Shown: positions 8,072-16,635 of the stretch, in pieces
How the letters are laid out: each line of letters begins with the position of its first letter
Numbering within the stretch: the stretch's first letter is position 1
NCBI RefSeq assembly: GCF_900113335.1
Contig: NZ_FOOX01000004.1
Coordinates: 124,001 to 188,000, forward strand
Reading direction: 5' to 3'
Source of the DNA: Desulfotruncus arcticus DSM 17038
GTDB lineage: Bacteria > Bacillota > Desulfotomaculia > Desulfotomaculales > Desulfallaceae
DNA: 64,000 nt
The notes under the pieces: model-generated
What the model saw: only the letters and a program-made list of their open reading frames with translations
The model's database searches: none
Told to the model about the DNA's origin: nothing
Position numbers and translations under genes: made by a program

Positions 8072-8400
8072 TCCTTTTCAAAGTGTTTCACAATGTTTCA
8101 AATGTTGCAGAAAATGAATGTAGCTTACACAACCATTGGTTTCACCCCCCCTCAAAAAAGAAAAAACCCCGTATTCTTACGGAGATTTAAGTCTTGTTGT
8201 TTTACAGTTTGGATGTTATACGGCAATAATTTCCACCTAGTTAACCCCTCATATACAGTCCAATTTTGTTTTATAAACAAAAAAGAAAAGACAATTATTA
8301 TATAGAATAATTAATAATCATTAGAACATAATATAAAGCCACAAACTCTTCGTTAATAAGCAACAAATGCAGATAGGAATAAAATATAGGAGAAAGGCAA
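8072..8400. other. Gene-free stretch, AT-rich
   Basis: This stretch lies between the divergent excisionase-like and membrane-protein genes. I see no RNA gene, repeat or convincing coding frame. A ribosome site AGGAGAAAGG precedes ATG 8401, and the low-GC sequence at 8270-8350 probably holds promoters, but none was assigned. Confidence 0.4.
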
Positions 8401-8970
8401 ATGGCTATTTATTATATTTACCCCATTTACACATTTAGCTTGATCATAATCGCTTATGCATTGGTTCCAAGGGTAGAAATCAGACGGCTTATTTTTTTTG
8501 GGATTATATTTGGTACAGTTTTTGACATAAGTATAATTGTTTTAGGCTCCAAGATATTGGAAATTTTCAACTATATTAATTACGGGCCTTTTGAATGTAT
8601 GGGAATTCCTTTCTTTCCTCCCATAGCATGGGCAGCGTATTTTATTATATTTTTATACCATTTACCTGAAGAAAAACCATGGAACTATCTATTCGTTTTT
8701 ACAGCCGCAGGTTATAGTACGCTGTTCTCAAACGTTTTACGTAATCTTGGTCTTTTTCAATGGAACTATGGGACATTAATAATTCCATTTTTGATTTACT
8801 TCTCTTGGCATCTAACTATTACCTGGGTTTATTATAAATTGACAAGTGGGATGGAAAATAATGTCCTCGGAATTACAAATTCTTTGTTTGAAAAAGAAAA
8901 AGCTAAAAATTTATTTAAAAAACGAGGGTATGCTATTCTGCGGCTTTCTTTTCGGTCTAAATTAAGATAA
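8401..8970 (+). CDS. Multi-pass membrane protein (CBO0543-like), function unknown
   Basis: The 189-residue protein has about five hydrophobic helices. It starts MAIYYIYPIYTFSLIIIAYAL, then FFGIIFGTVFDISIIVLG, IAWAAYFIIFLYHL, the segment around NYLFVFTAAGYSTLFS, and LIIPFLIYFSWHLTITWVYY, followed by a basic cytoplasmic tail. The pattern, with the conserved FECMGIPFFPPIAW loop, resembles small CBO0543-type membrane proteins of spore-forming Firmicutes, whose function is unknown. The start follows AGGAGAAAGGCAA. A weak hairpin terminator lies at 9065-9099. It has lower GC than the neighbouring core genes, in keeping with acquired DNA. Confidence 0.55.
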   Translation: MAIYYIYPIYTFSLIIIAYALVPRVEIRRLIFFGIIFGTVFDISIIVLGSKILEIFNYINYGPFECMGIPFFPPIAWAAYFIIFLYHLPEEKPWNYLFVFTAAGYSTLFSNVLRNLGLFQWNYGTLIIPFLIYFSWHLTITWVYYKLTSGMENNVLGITNSLFEKEKAKNLFKKRGYAILRLSFRSKLR

Positions 8971-9064
8971 TAAGATGAAGGGATCAAGCAAAACGATGGT
9001 CTAAAGATTCTGTGTCAGATTTTTTAGCTATTTCGCCACACAAACATAGTGCTCATCAAGCTGT

Positions 9065-9099
9065 AAAGCCTTTTTACTTATGGTAATGCGGGCTTTTTT
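9065..9099 (+). terminator. Possible terminator after the 8401 membrane gene
   Basis: AAAGCC (9065-9070) pairs with GGCTTT (9091-9096), followed by a T-run. The loop is long, so the support is moderate. Confidence 0.45.
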
Positions 9100-9159
9100 A
9101 ATAACCATACAAATTGTAGCTTGCTTATTGCAGCATATGAATGTAGGCTGCATATTCCA

Positions 9160-9196
9160 GTCAGAATAAAAATAATTCCCTCAGGGGAATTGAAAC
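9160..9196 (+). repeat. Solitary CRISPR repeat
   Basis: All 37 bases are identical to the first repeat at 1742-1778, including the GAATTGAAAC handle. It stands alone: no leader precedes it and no second repeat follows. It lies about 5.5 kb from the nearest mini-array. Confidence 0.85.
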
Positions 9197-9284
9197 TCTC
9201 TTCTGAAGTCGCCAGCCTTTTTGCCAACTAATAAGAGTAAACTTAAATGGACTTTAATGATTATGAAAACGGCAACCTGATTTT

Positions 9285-9578
9285 GTGACAAACGAACTAT
9301 TTGAACGGGTAAGAGAACAGTTGGAAGTCAATAAAGGCGGGGAATATTATGGCAAACTTCGCTTTGAAGAATTGACGAGGGGTTATAAGTACAAATTTTA
9401 CAGATCAATACATATGATGGGGAACCGGAACACTACAGATGCTGGAATAATTTATTTATTAAAAGGTAAATATAAATCCTTAATCCTGACCAAGTTAGCT
9501 AGGCCATTCCCGAACGAAATTAAAAGCACCTCCCGCCTTATTCAGCAGGAGGTGCTTTGCTATTACACTGCATCTTAG
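9285..9578 (+). CDS. Hypothetical protein, doubtful
   Basis: A 97-codon frame starts at GTG 9285 without a clear ribosome site. I do not recognise it. The middle (GGEYYGKLRFEELTRGYKYKFYRS) looks protein-like, but the last ~20 codons coincide with the terminator hairpin of the convergent permease gene, so if it is real it is probably a truncated remnant. It begins about 90 bp after the solitary CRISPR repeat. Confidence 0.2.
   Translation: MTNELFERVREQLEVNKGGEYYGKLRFEELTRGYKYKFYRSIHMMGNRNTTDAGIIYLLKGKYKSLILTKLARPFPNEIKSTSRLIQQEVLCYYTAS
9522..9558 (-). terminator. Rho-independent terminator of the NCS2 permease gene
   Basis: On the minus strand AAAGCACCTCC pairs with GGAGGTGCTTT across a 14-nt loop, followed by TTTTAATTT. 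It lies just past the permease stop codon. Confidence 0.8.
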
Positions 9579-10984
9579 CACTTGCAGCGCAGGGCGGGTT
9601 GGAGTTGTTCTTCCGTTGCAACAATACTATTATCCGCAGGTTCGCCTTTGAAGAAGTTTTTGCCATAAACCAGCAGGCACAGGATGATACCGGCTGCGAA
9701 GGCGAAAGCCGCGCCCTTGGCTATTAGAATGCCGCCGACAATGCCGGCGATACCCAGGTCTTTGATGTTTTGTGTTTGCCGGACGCCCACATATACCGAA
9801 ACGAATCCTTGAATCAGCATGGTCAGCGACAGGGCCACGGGCAAAATAGGTCTTACCAGGCTGACGATAGGCAACAGGAAATATCCTGTCAAAGTGCCGA
9901 AACGGAAGGCTGCCACGCCGCTGATGGAGGAGTCCATGTCGTTACGCCCGTTTTTATACCGTTCATAGGTAACCACTGTCATGGCCGCCCAGATGGGGCC
10001 GCACATGGTTACATCGGGTCCCATAAAGCTCATGAAGGTGTTCCGTATGCCTACGATCAAGTGCGCCCGGTTGGGGTTGTAATCCACCGGCTCGTCAGGC
10101 CGCTCTTTGTCGGCGTCGCTGATGATGGCCTGGCACTGTACGGCATCACCGAAGATAACGATATAAGCGGCCAGCACCAACGGGATGGAGGTTAGAAACA
10201 TATTCAGCGAGGGCCAGCCCAGAGTACCCCAGGGCACCCAGTCGGTCCACAGGGCGCCGAAATCCGGGCGGGAGAAGCCCCATTCCAAAGCCGGCCAGCC
10301 GGTTTCCTTTACCAGCGCAGCTATGACCACGGCGGCAAGAATTGCAGGTAAAATACCCAGGTTATTTAGAATTTTGGCAATTTTATTGCGCCTGGCCAGC
10401 TCTTTAAAATAAGATGAATACATCATGAAGAAGGCCAGACCCACGGCCAGGGTAATGGTAATAGGGAAGCTTTCAAACCGGCCACCCTTTTGGAAAATCA
10501 GGTTGATGGCGGAGATGCCCGCGCCGATAATCACACCGGCCTTGATGGCCTGGGGAATGGCGGCTATCACCTTGTTGGCCAATCCGGTGAAGCCCAGGAA
10601 TATACACCACAGTCCCAGCACCATTTCAAAAGCGATTAAAGCGTGCATCCGTGCCGGCCCTTCGGGAAAGGTGGAAACGTAGGCAATCAATAACGGTATG
10701 GCCGGGGTGATCCAACCGGGTACCACCGGGTCGCCCAGCATGCCGTGCAGGCAATATAAAATGCCGTTTAAAATCACAATGGCCAGTGCTACTTCAAAGG
10801 GCATGCCCAGGGTGTCCTGCAGAATTGGAATAGCGGATAAGCAAACCGCGCACATGATCAAACCCTGGATGTAATCCGCCCATTCCCAGCGGTAATGGAT
10901 GCCGGGGAACCTGACTTTGAATGGCCCGGCCGGAATGTATGGTGTTTCTGTGCCGTCCGGTCTTTTTTGTGTCCAGTCCGTCAT
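9575..10984 (-). CDS. NCS2-family xanthine/uracil-type permease
   Basis: This 469-residue transporter of the nucleobase/ascorbate (NCS2) superfamily moves nucleobases or related cyclic compounds across the membrane, usually with protons. Twelve or more hydrophobic segments are visible, starting at ADYIQGLIMCAVCLSAIPIL. NCS2-like landmarks include GWITPAIPLL, GVIIGAGISAINLIF and the GFVSVYVGVRQT region. ATG 10984 follows GAGGAGTGAAAAA, and an in-frame start 24 codons upstream lacks a site. A consensus sigma-54 promoter lies at 11228-11242, leaving a 5' leader of about 230 nt. The substrate cannot be read from sequence. The neighbouring CBS-PAS activator is the likely regulator. Confidence 0.85.
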   Translation of the reverse strand: MTDWTQKRPDGTETPYIPAGPFKVRFPGIHYRWEWADYIQGLIMCAVCLSAIPILQDTLGMPFEVALAIVILNGILYCLHGMLGDPVVPGWITPAIPLLIAYVSTFPEGPARMHALIAFEMVLGLWCIFLGFTGLANKVIAAIPQAIKAGVIIGAGISAINLIFQKGGRFESFPITITLAVGLAFFMMYSSYFKELARRNKIAKILNNLGILPAILAAVVIAALVKETGWPALEWGFSRPDFGALWTDWVPWGTLGWPSLNMFLTSIPLVLAAYIVIFGDAVQCQAIISDADKERPDEPVDYNPNRAHLIVGIRNTFMSFMGPDVTMCGPIWAAMTVVTYERYKNGRNDMDSSISGVAAFRFGTLTGYFLLPIVSLVRPILPVALSLTMLIQGFVSVYVGVRQTQNIKDLGIAGIVGGILIAKGAAFAFAAGIILCLLVYGKNFFKGEPADNSIVATEEQLQPALRCKC

Positions 10985-11227
10985 TTTTTCACTCCTCGTT
11001 AAAATTTCGACCTTCAGTAAAAAAGCTTGTCTCCGGCCCTTAATAAACTTAAACATAAAACTTGAAACTTTAAATTTAAAGCTGGATGAGTTAAATAAAA
11101 GTTCGAAAATATAATAATTTTCTTGAATAATTTTGGCTAACAGGCCTGTCCGGTATTAAAAAAGGGCCGGTTGTAAATGCCAAACCTCCTTTGCCATGGA
11201 TGATATCGGTCACTTATAATAAATAAA

Positions 11228-11242
11228 GCAAGAGGGGTGCCA
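11228..11242 (-). promoter_or_regulatory. Sigma-54 promoter of the permease gene
   Basis: The minus strand reads TGGCACCCCTCTTGC, an exact match to the TGGCAC-N5-TTGC consensus with GG and GC 12 bp apart. It sits downstream of the activator gene's terminator and drives towards the permease, with an expected start near 11216. Confidence 0.8.
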
Positions 11243-11282
11243 GCGCGCTAGTAAACCCATGAATTCTGCGATTCGTTGTTTC

Positions 11283-11302
11283 TTGACATTATTTGCTGTC
11301 AA
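11283..11302. promoter_or_regulatory. Inverted repeat, candidate activator-binding site
   Basis: TTGACA-N8-TGTCAA is a perfect 6-8-6 inverted repeat about 45-60 bp upstream of the permease -24 element. Its position suits an enhancer-binding protein, although the right arm also abuts the T-run of the terminator. The function is inferred. Confidence 0.4.
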
Positions 11303-11344
11303 AAAAAACAGGCCGGCAAGTGTCGGAAGGAAATGGGCCTGTTT
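11303..11344 (-). terminator. Rho-independent terminator of the sigma-54 activator gene
   Basis: On the minus strand AAACAGGCC pairs with GGCCTGTTT and is followed by a run of T. A further perfect inverted repeat, AGGCTGATTCAA/TTGAATCAGCCT (11423-11434 and 11456-11467), lies between the stop codon and this terminator. Confidence 0.85.
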
Positions 11345-11471
11345 GTTTGATTCGAATATGGATCAAAAACGTATAATATTTCTGAAAAAGCGTGCAATTC
11401 TAAATTATGCTCCGATTTGCACAGGCTGATTCAAGAACAAATCAGTGAATCGTTTTTGAATCAGCCTAAAT

Positions 11472-13280
11472 TCACGCCCCGGATTTGATACAGTATTTGG
11501 CGGCTTTTCGCACCACTGAAGGTTGGCTGATTCCCAGCGCCCGGGCCACCCGCCTGGTGGTGCCGAATTCCGCAAAAGCCCTGGTAATGAGCTCCCTTTC
11601 CAAATTTTCCACCGCTTCGTTCAGGGGCACCAGCACGTCCCCGCCTGCAATCTTGGGGCGCATAGTTCCGGCTGCCGGTTCCTGCAGGTTAATGGGTAAG
11701 CTTTTAGCGGTAATCATTTCGCCGGGCGTAATTACAATGACCCGCTCCAGCAGGTTTTGTAATTCCCTGACATTTCCCGGCCAGTCGTAGTGCATAAATA
11801 ACTCCATCACCCGGGGGGAAATTCTCTTATTCATATCGTACCTTTGGTTATACTTTTCCATAAAGTGGGCCACCAAAGGCGGTAGGTCTTCTTTTCTTTT
11901 CCTTAAAGGCGGGACATTGACCGGCACTACGTTAAGCCGGTAATATAAGTCCTCGCGAAACTTTTCCTCCTGCACCATTTTTTCCAGGTTGCGGTTGGTG
12001 GCGGCGATGATGCGGACATCTATCTTAACCGCCTTGATACCTCCAACGCGCATAATTTCCCTGCTTTGCAGCACGCGCAGCAGTTTTACCTGAAGGTTTA
12101 AGGGCATGTCGCCGATCTCGTCCAAAAAGATGGTGCCATTGCGGGCGATTTCGAAATGCCCTGGTTTACCGCCCTTTTTGGCTCCGGTAAAGGCACCGGA
12201 CTCATATCCGAAAAGCTCCGATTCCATTAGTTCCTCGGGGATGGCCCCGCAGTTTATTCTAATGAACGGGCCGTCCTTGCGGTGGCTGTGACGGTGAATC
12301 AGCTCTGCCACCAGTTCCTTGCCCACTCCTGATTCCCCCTGGATAAGCACGGTAGTATCAACCTGGGCCAGGCGCATGACCAAGTCCACCACGGCTTCCA
12401 TCTGATTTGATTTAAATATCAGCTGATGCTCTGCGCCGTACTTTATTTTATACCGGTTAAGCTGGGTTTCGTAGTGCCGGGTCAACAACTGCGCCTCTTC
12501 CAGCTGCTGTTTCAACTGGTTCAACTCCGTGATATCCCGGACGTTGGTAACTACCCGGAAAACTTCCCCGTTTTCGTCGAATATGGGTGTTCCGGTTACT
12601 AAAACGATTTTGCCGGTTTTCCTAATCTCCTGGATGATGGTCATTGGTTCTTTCTTTTCCAGCACCAGCAGGGTCACCGACTGGTCATAGTATCCCTCCC
12701 GTACCAGGCGGGCCATATTTTTGCCTATAACCTCGCCGGCCTTGATACCCGTTGTCCGCTCGTGAGCTTTGTTTACCCGGAGGGTGTTGCCCTGCCCGTC
12801 AGTGACGTAAATACCGTCAAAGGAGTATTCGATAATAGCGTTAAGTTCATCGGTCAGTTGTTTGTTGCTGTCCGCGTTGTGCAGGGAGTTCAAAATGTCG
12901 TTCAGCTTGGCTGCTTTTTTTCTATAATTAAGGAAGAGTTTTTCGGTTAGTATGCTCCGGGTTATGACTCCGGCCAGACGGCCCTTTTGTATTACGGGCC
13001 ACGGCCCCCTTTCGTTGATCAGGTTTTCTGCTTCGCTGCCGGGGGATACGCAGGTAATGCCTTTTTCTCTGAATGCTATTGCCGATTTTCCCGGCCCGTC
13101 TTCTGACAACGCGCCCGCCATCAGCCCTTTAATGGTGACCACTCCTTGAAAGGAGCCATCCTTATCTAGAAGCACCGCGAAATCCGCTGCCGAGCCCGCG
13201 ATGGCTTTTATGGCATCTCCGGTAATGGTTTCGGATGGCAGCGTGAGAGATGGGTTAATCATGATTTCCCCGGCTTTCAT
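11472..13280 (-). CDS. Sigma-54-dependent activator with CBS and PAS sensor domains
   Basis: This 602-residue enhancer-binding protein opens sigma-54 promoters by ATP hydrolysis. The N-terminal ~120 residues form a CBS pair (AGEIMINPSLTLPSETI, then a second half around WPVIQKGRLAGVITRS), which usually binds nucleotides. A PAS domain follows (~145-260, SFDGIYVTDGQGNTLRVN). The AAA+ domain has Walker A GESGVGKE (~313-320), GAFTGA (~361), and FLDEIGD. The C-terminal Fis-type HTH reads TTRRVARALGISQPSVVRKAA. ATG 13280 follows GGAGGGGAGC. It is divergent from the alcohol dehydrogenase and upstream of the permease, both of which have sigma-54 promoters, so it probably controls both. The sensed signal is unknown. 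Confidence 0.92.
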   Translation of the reverse strand: MKAGEIMINPSLTLPSETITGDAIKAIAGSAADFAVLLDKDGSFQGVVTIKGLMAGALSEDGPGKSAIAFREKGITCVSPGSEAENLINERGPWPVIQKGRLAGVITRSILTEKLFLNYRKKAAKLNDILNSLHNADSNKQLTDELNAIIEYSFDGIYVTDGQGNTLRVNKAHERTTGIKAGEVIGKNMARLVREGYYDQSVTLLVLEKKEPMTIIQEIRKTGKIVLVTGTPIFDENGEVFRVVTNVRDITELNQLKQQLEEAQLLTRHYETQLNRYKIKYGAEHQLIFKSNQMEAVVDLVMRLAQVDTTVLIQGESGVGKELVAELIHRHSHRKDGPFIRINCGAIPEELMESELFGYESGAFTGAKKGGKPGHFEIARNGTIFLDEIGDMPLNLQVKLLRVLQSREIMRVGGIKAVKIDVRIIAATNRNLEKMVQEEKFREDLYYRLNVVPVNVPPLRKRKEDLPPLVAHFMEKYNQRYDMNKRISPRVMELFMHYDWPGNVRELQNLLERVIVITPGEMITAKSLPINLQEPAAGTMRPKIAGGDVLVPLNEAVENLERELITRAFAEFGTTRRVARALGISQPSVVRKAAKYCIKSGA

Positions 13281-13374
13281 TGTTTAGCTCCCCTCCTTTG
13301 GAATCAGTTATATTAATTTTTCAATATTCTTTTATTCATATTTCGATTCCTTCCGCTAAGATTTGACATTCAGC

Positions 13375-13391
13375 TTGGTAAGGAATTTGCA
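13375..13391 (+). promoter_or_regulatory. Sigma-54 promoter of the alcohol dehydrogenase gene
   Basis: TTGGTAAGGAATTTGCA has GG and GC 12 bp apart, with the invariant -24 GG and -12 GC and the TTGCA box intact. The start site would be near 13401, about 36 nt before the chosen GTG. Confidence 0.75.
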
Positions 13392-13436
13392 TTAGCTATC
13401 TTGCAATAATCAAATCCAACATGGGAGGTCTTGTTT

Positions 13437-14615
13437 GTGTCTTGCGAAATGAGTAATTACCATAAACCATTTAACATGAACGCGCCCGAAAAAATCATCT
13501 TTGGCAACGGTACTGCCGGACAAGTAGGAGAACTGGTAAAAGGCATGGGTGGAAAATCCATCCTGGTGGTGGCTGATCCTGTGGTAGCTAAAATTGAAGC
13601 CGGGCAAAGTGTAATTGAGACACTAAAAGCGGCCGGGCTTAAGGTTTCTTTGTTTGATCAGGTGGAAATGGAACCCTGCTTTGAGTCAGTGGCCAGCGGT
13701 GTAAATTTGGGCCGTTCTTGCGGCGCCGACGTGGTGGTGGGGGTTGGCGGCGGCAGTGCGCTGGATTCAGCCAAGGGTATTTCCGCCATGATTAACAATG
13801 ACGGCAACCTGAAGGATTACGTGGGCATCGGCCTGATTCCCAGGCCGGCCTTGCCGCTGGTGCTGCTGCCAACTACGGCGGGTACCGGCAGTGAGGTCAC
13901 CAACATTGCTATTTTTACCAATAAGGAATCCGGGGTTAAGTCAGGCGTGGTCAGCGACTATATCCGGGCCCGGGTGGCGGTGGTGGACCCCGGCCTGACC
14001 GTAGGCCTGCCGGCCAAGCCAACTGCTTACAGCGGCATGGATGCCCTGTGCCACGCAGTGGAAGCATACACTTCGGTTAACGCGAACCCTTTAAGCGATA
14101 TGTATGCATTGGAGGCCATACGCCTGGTGACTGAAAACCTGCGTACTGCGGTTTTTCAGGGTGTTAATGTTGAAGCCCGCACCGGTATGGCCGCCGCCAG
14201 CCTTTACGCCGGTATCGCTTTCGGCAACGCCGGGGTTACTGCGGTGCATGCCCTGGCCTACCCGCTGGGAGCCCGTTATCATGTGCCTCACGGGTTGGCC
14301 AATGCCATCCTGTTGCCTGCAGTGATGAGGCATAACTTGCCCGGCAACCTGGAGCGTTTCGCAGTGGTGGCCGACGTGATTAGCGCGGGCGCAGCCGCAG
14401 AAATGGTTCGTGACAAAGCACTGCTGGGTGTTGAGGAAGTAGCAGCCTTGTCCGCTGACGTGGGGATACCCTCCAGGCTGCGCGATCTTAGTGTGAAAGA
14501 AGAAGACCTGGCAGCGATGGCCGATGAAGCTTCTCACATTTCCCGGCTGCTGGCCAACAATCCTCGTCCCATGGACAGCGAAGCCATCAGGGTGGTCTAT
14601 GAAGCATGTTATTAA
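13437..14615 (+). CDS. Iron-containing alcohol dehydrogenase
   Basis: A group III (Fe-ADH) NAD(P)-dependent dehydrogenase that interconverts alcohols and aldehydes in the cytoplasm. The N-terminal Rossmann-like part shows FGNGTAGQVGEL and VVGVGGGSALDSAKG (nucleotide binding). The metal-binding region contains MDALCHAVEAYTS, with later His ligands in VTAVHALAYPLG and YHVPHGLANAILLP. GTG 13437 lies 8 nt behind GGGAGG and is preferred over TTG 13431, which is too close, and ATG 13449, which is too far, giving 392 residues. It is divergent from the sigma-54 activator and followed by an aldehyde:ferredoxin oxidoreductase, which suggests oxidation of alcohols via aldehydes or the reverse. Confidence 0.92.
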   Translation: MSCEMSNYHKPFNMNAPEKIIFGNGTAGQVGELVKGMGGKSILVVADPVVAKIEAGQSVIETLKAAGLKVSLFDQVEMEPCFESVASGVNLGRSCGADVVVGVGGGSALDSAKGISAMINNDGNLKDYVGIGLIPRPALPLVLLPTTAGTGSEVTNIAIFTNKESGVKSGVVSDYIRARVAVVDPGLTVGLPAKPTAYSGMDALCHAVEAYTSVNANPLSDMYALEAIRLVTENLRTAVFQGVNVEARTGMAAASLYAGIAFGNAGVTAVHALAYPLGARYHVPHGLANAILLPAVMRHNLPGNLERFAVVADVISAGAAAEMVRDKALLGVEEVAALSADVGIPSRLRDLSVKEEDLAAMADEASHISRLLANNPRPMDSEAIRVVYEACY

Positions 14616-14635
14616 GGAAAGGGAAACAAGGGCAA

Positions 14636-14666
14636 GGAGACACGCCTCCGGTGGAGGAATGTCCCC
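14636..14666. repeat. 31-bp hairpin repeat, copy 1
   Basis: GGAGACACGCCTCC-GGT-GGAGGAATGTCCCC forms a long imperfect stem. The reverse complement of 48431-48461 matches it at 26 of 31 positions. It lies between the alcohol dehydrogenase and aldehyde oxidoreductase genes and could reduce read-through or stabilise transcripts. Confidence 0.6.
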
Positions 14667-14726
14667 AGATTAGGAATGTTCCCAATTAATGATGACGACT
14701 GAATTTTAGGTGGTGATTAACCCGAA

Positions 14727-16475
14727 ATGCATGGGTTTTACGGGCGTTTGCTGCGCATTGACCTGACTGGCGGCAGTTTCCGGGTGGAGGAAATTTCTGA
14801 TCAAGTTCTGGCCAGCTGCCTGGGCGGCAAGGGACTGGGCACACTACTGCTGATAAAAAATGTCAAGCCTGGCGCCGATCCTCTGGGTCCGGACAACTGT
14901 TTGATTTTTACTGCGGGCCCCATAACCGGGACGGCGGTTCCGGGGTCCAACCGCTACGGCGTATTCGCCAAGTCTCCTTTAACAGGCCTGTACGGAGAGT
15001 CATATTCCGGTGGCGGGGTTGCGTCTGTTATGCGCAAGACCGGTTACGATGCCATCATCATCCAGGGGCGGTCGGACAAGCCTGTTTACCTGGAAATAAG
15101 CGACGGCTGCGTAGCCTTCCATAATGCTGAAAAGCTGTGGGGAAAAGATTGCTATGCCGCTGAAGACGCGGTACTGGAGCATGTGGGGGTTAAAGGCGCC
15201 CAGGCGTTGGTGATTGGTCCGGCGGGCGAAAACCTGGTGCGCTTTGCCTGTATTGAAAACAACTACTGGCGGTCGGCAGGCCGCACCGGGATGGGAGCCG
15301 TGATGGGGGCCAAGAAAGTAAAAGCCCTGGTGTTTCACGGCAGCGCCAGATGTGAGCCCGCCGACGGGGCCGGGTTGAAGCACTACGTTGCCGCCCTGGT
15401 GCAAAAGGGCAGGGATAACCCCGGGGTGCATACATACCGCAAGTATGGCACACCCCAGTTGGTTTCCCTGATGAATACTGTGGGCGGGTTCCCGTCCAAG
15501 TATTGGACTTTGGGCAAACTGCCCGGATGGGAGTCACTGACCGGGGATTACTTGCTGGAAAACTTCGAGGTACAGCCGAAAACCTGTGCACCGTGCTTTA
15601 TGAACTGCGGTAAACTGACCAGGGTGACCAGGGGCAGGCACGCGGGCCTGGCGGTTGAGGGGCCGGAATACGAAACCATCTATTCTTTCGGCGGCCTCTG
15701 CTGTATCAATGACCTGGCGGAAATCATTTTCCTGAATGATCTCTGCGACCGGCTGGGGGTCGACACCATCAGTGCAGGCAACCTGGCTGCCTTCGCCATG
15801 GCCGCCTCGGCCAGGGGGGTGCTGGACGAAAAGCTCGAATACGGTGACGTGGACGGGGTGGCCGACCTGGTAACCCGGATTGCGCACCGCCGCGGAGTGG
15901 GCGACCTGCTGGCCGAAGGCGTCCGTCCGGCCGCTGATAAGTTGGGAGTGCCCGAGCTGGCCATTCACGTAAAGGGGATGGAACCGGCGGGCTACGATCC
16001 GCGAGTGCTGCACGGCATGGGATTGGCCTACGCCACCTCACCTCGTGGCGCCTGCCACCTGCGGTCTACTTTTTATAAGCCGGAACTGTCGGGCATGATT
16101 GACCCCAAGACCACGGCAGGTAAGGCTGAACTGTTTATTGAGTTCGAGGATAGGCTGGTCATATACGACACACTGATCCTCTGCCGCTTTTACCGTGATC
16201 TGGTGCAATGGGGGGATCTGGTCAACCTGGTCAATCTGACCACCGGCCTTGGTACGGATGAGAAACAGCTGCGCGAATTAGCCGGCGGCATTGTCAGGGC
16301 CACCAGGCTGTTTAACTTGTCCCAGGGACTCAGTATGGCGGATGATTTACTGCCGCAGCGCTTCCACCGGGAGCCTCTGGAAAACGGGGACGTTCTACCC
16401 GAGGACAATTTTCGGTACATGCTGTCCGAGTACTACCGCCTGCGCGGCTGGAATGGAGAAGGGCAGCCGGTATAA
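14727..16475 (+). CDS. Aldehyde:ferredoxin oxidoreductase (tungstopterin enzyme)
   Basis: AOR-family enzymes oxidise aldehydes to acids with ferredoxin as electron acceptor, using a bis-pterin tungsten site and one [4Fe-4S] cluster. The 582-residue protein has the family N-terminus (YGRLLRIDLTGG, then GGKGLGTLLL), the pterin-binding regions FTAGPITGTAVPGSNRYGVF and GPAGENLVRFACIEN, and cluster cysteines C287, C290 and C294 (CAPCFMNC) with C486 (LILCRF). The start is ATG 14727 behind AGGTGGTGATT. It lies 112 bp after the alcohol dehydrogenase and probably completes an alcohol-aldehyde-acid route, although a hairpin repeat separates the two. Substrate range is not readable. Confidence 0.93.
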   Translation: MHGFYGRLLRIDLTGGSFRVEEISDQVLASCLGGKGLGTLLLIKNVKPGADPLGPDNCLIFTAGPITGTAVPGSNRYGVFAKSPLTGLYGESYSGGGVASVMRKTGYDAIIIQGRSDKPVYLEISDGCVAFHNAEKLWGKDCYAAEDAVLEHVGVKGAQALVIGPAGENLVRFACIENNYWRSAGRTGMGAVMGAKKVKALVFHGSARCEPADGAGLKHYVAALVQKGRDNPGVHTYRKYGTPQLVSLMNTVGGFPSKYWTLGKLPGWESLTGDYLLENFEVQPKTCAPCFMNCGKLTRVTRGRHAGLAVEGPEYETIYSFGGLCCINDLAEIIFLNDLCDRLGVDTISAGNLAAFAMAASARGVLDEKLEYGDVDGVADLVTRIAHRRGVGDLLAEGVRPAADKLGVPELAIHVKGMEPAGYDPRVLHGMGLAYATSPRGACHLRSTFYKPELSGMIDPKTTAGKAELFIEFEDRLVIYDTLILCRFYRDLVQWGDLVNLVNLTTGLGTDEKQLRELAGGIVRATRLFNLSQGLSMADDLLPQRFHREPLENGDVLPEDNFRYMLSEYYRLRGWNGEGQPV

Positions 16476-16635
16476 CAAGGCGTATTTCACAGACCGGTAA
16501 TTTTTGAACACGTTTTTCTGTTGACCGCCGCCAATTGAAGGATATGCAGGCCGCATGTCAAACTTCTATTAATGAGAAAAAATCTTTCATAGAAACCAGT
16601 TTGGGTTAACAAAAAGCAGAAAATGGAGGAAGGTT

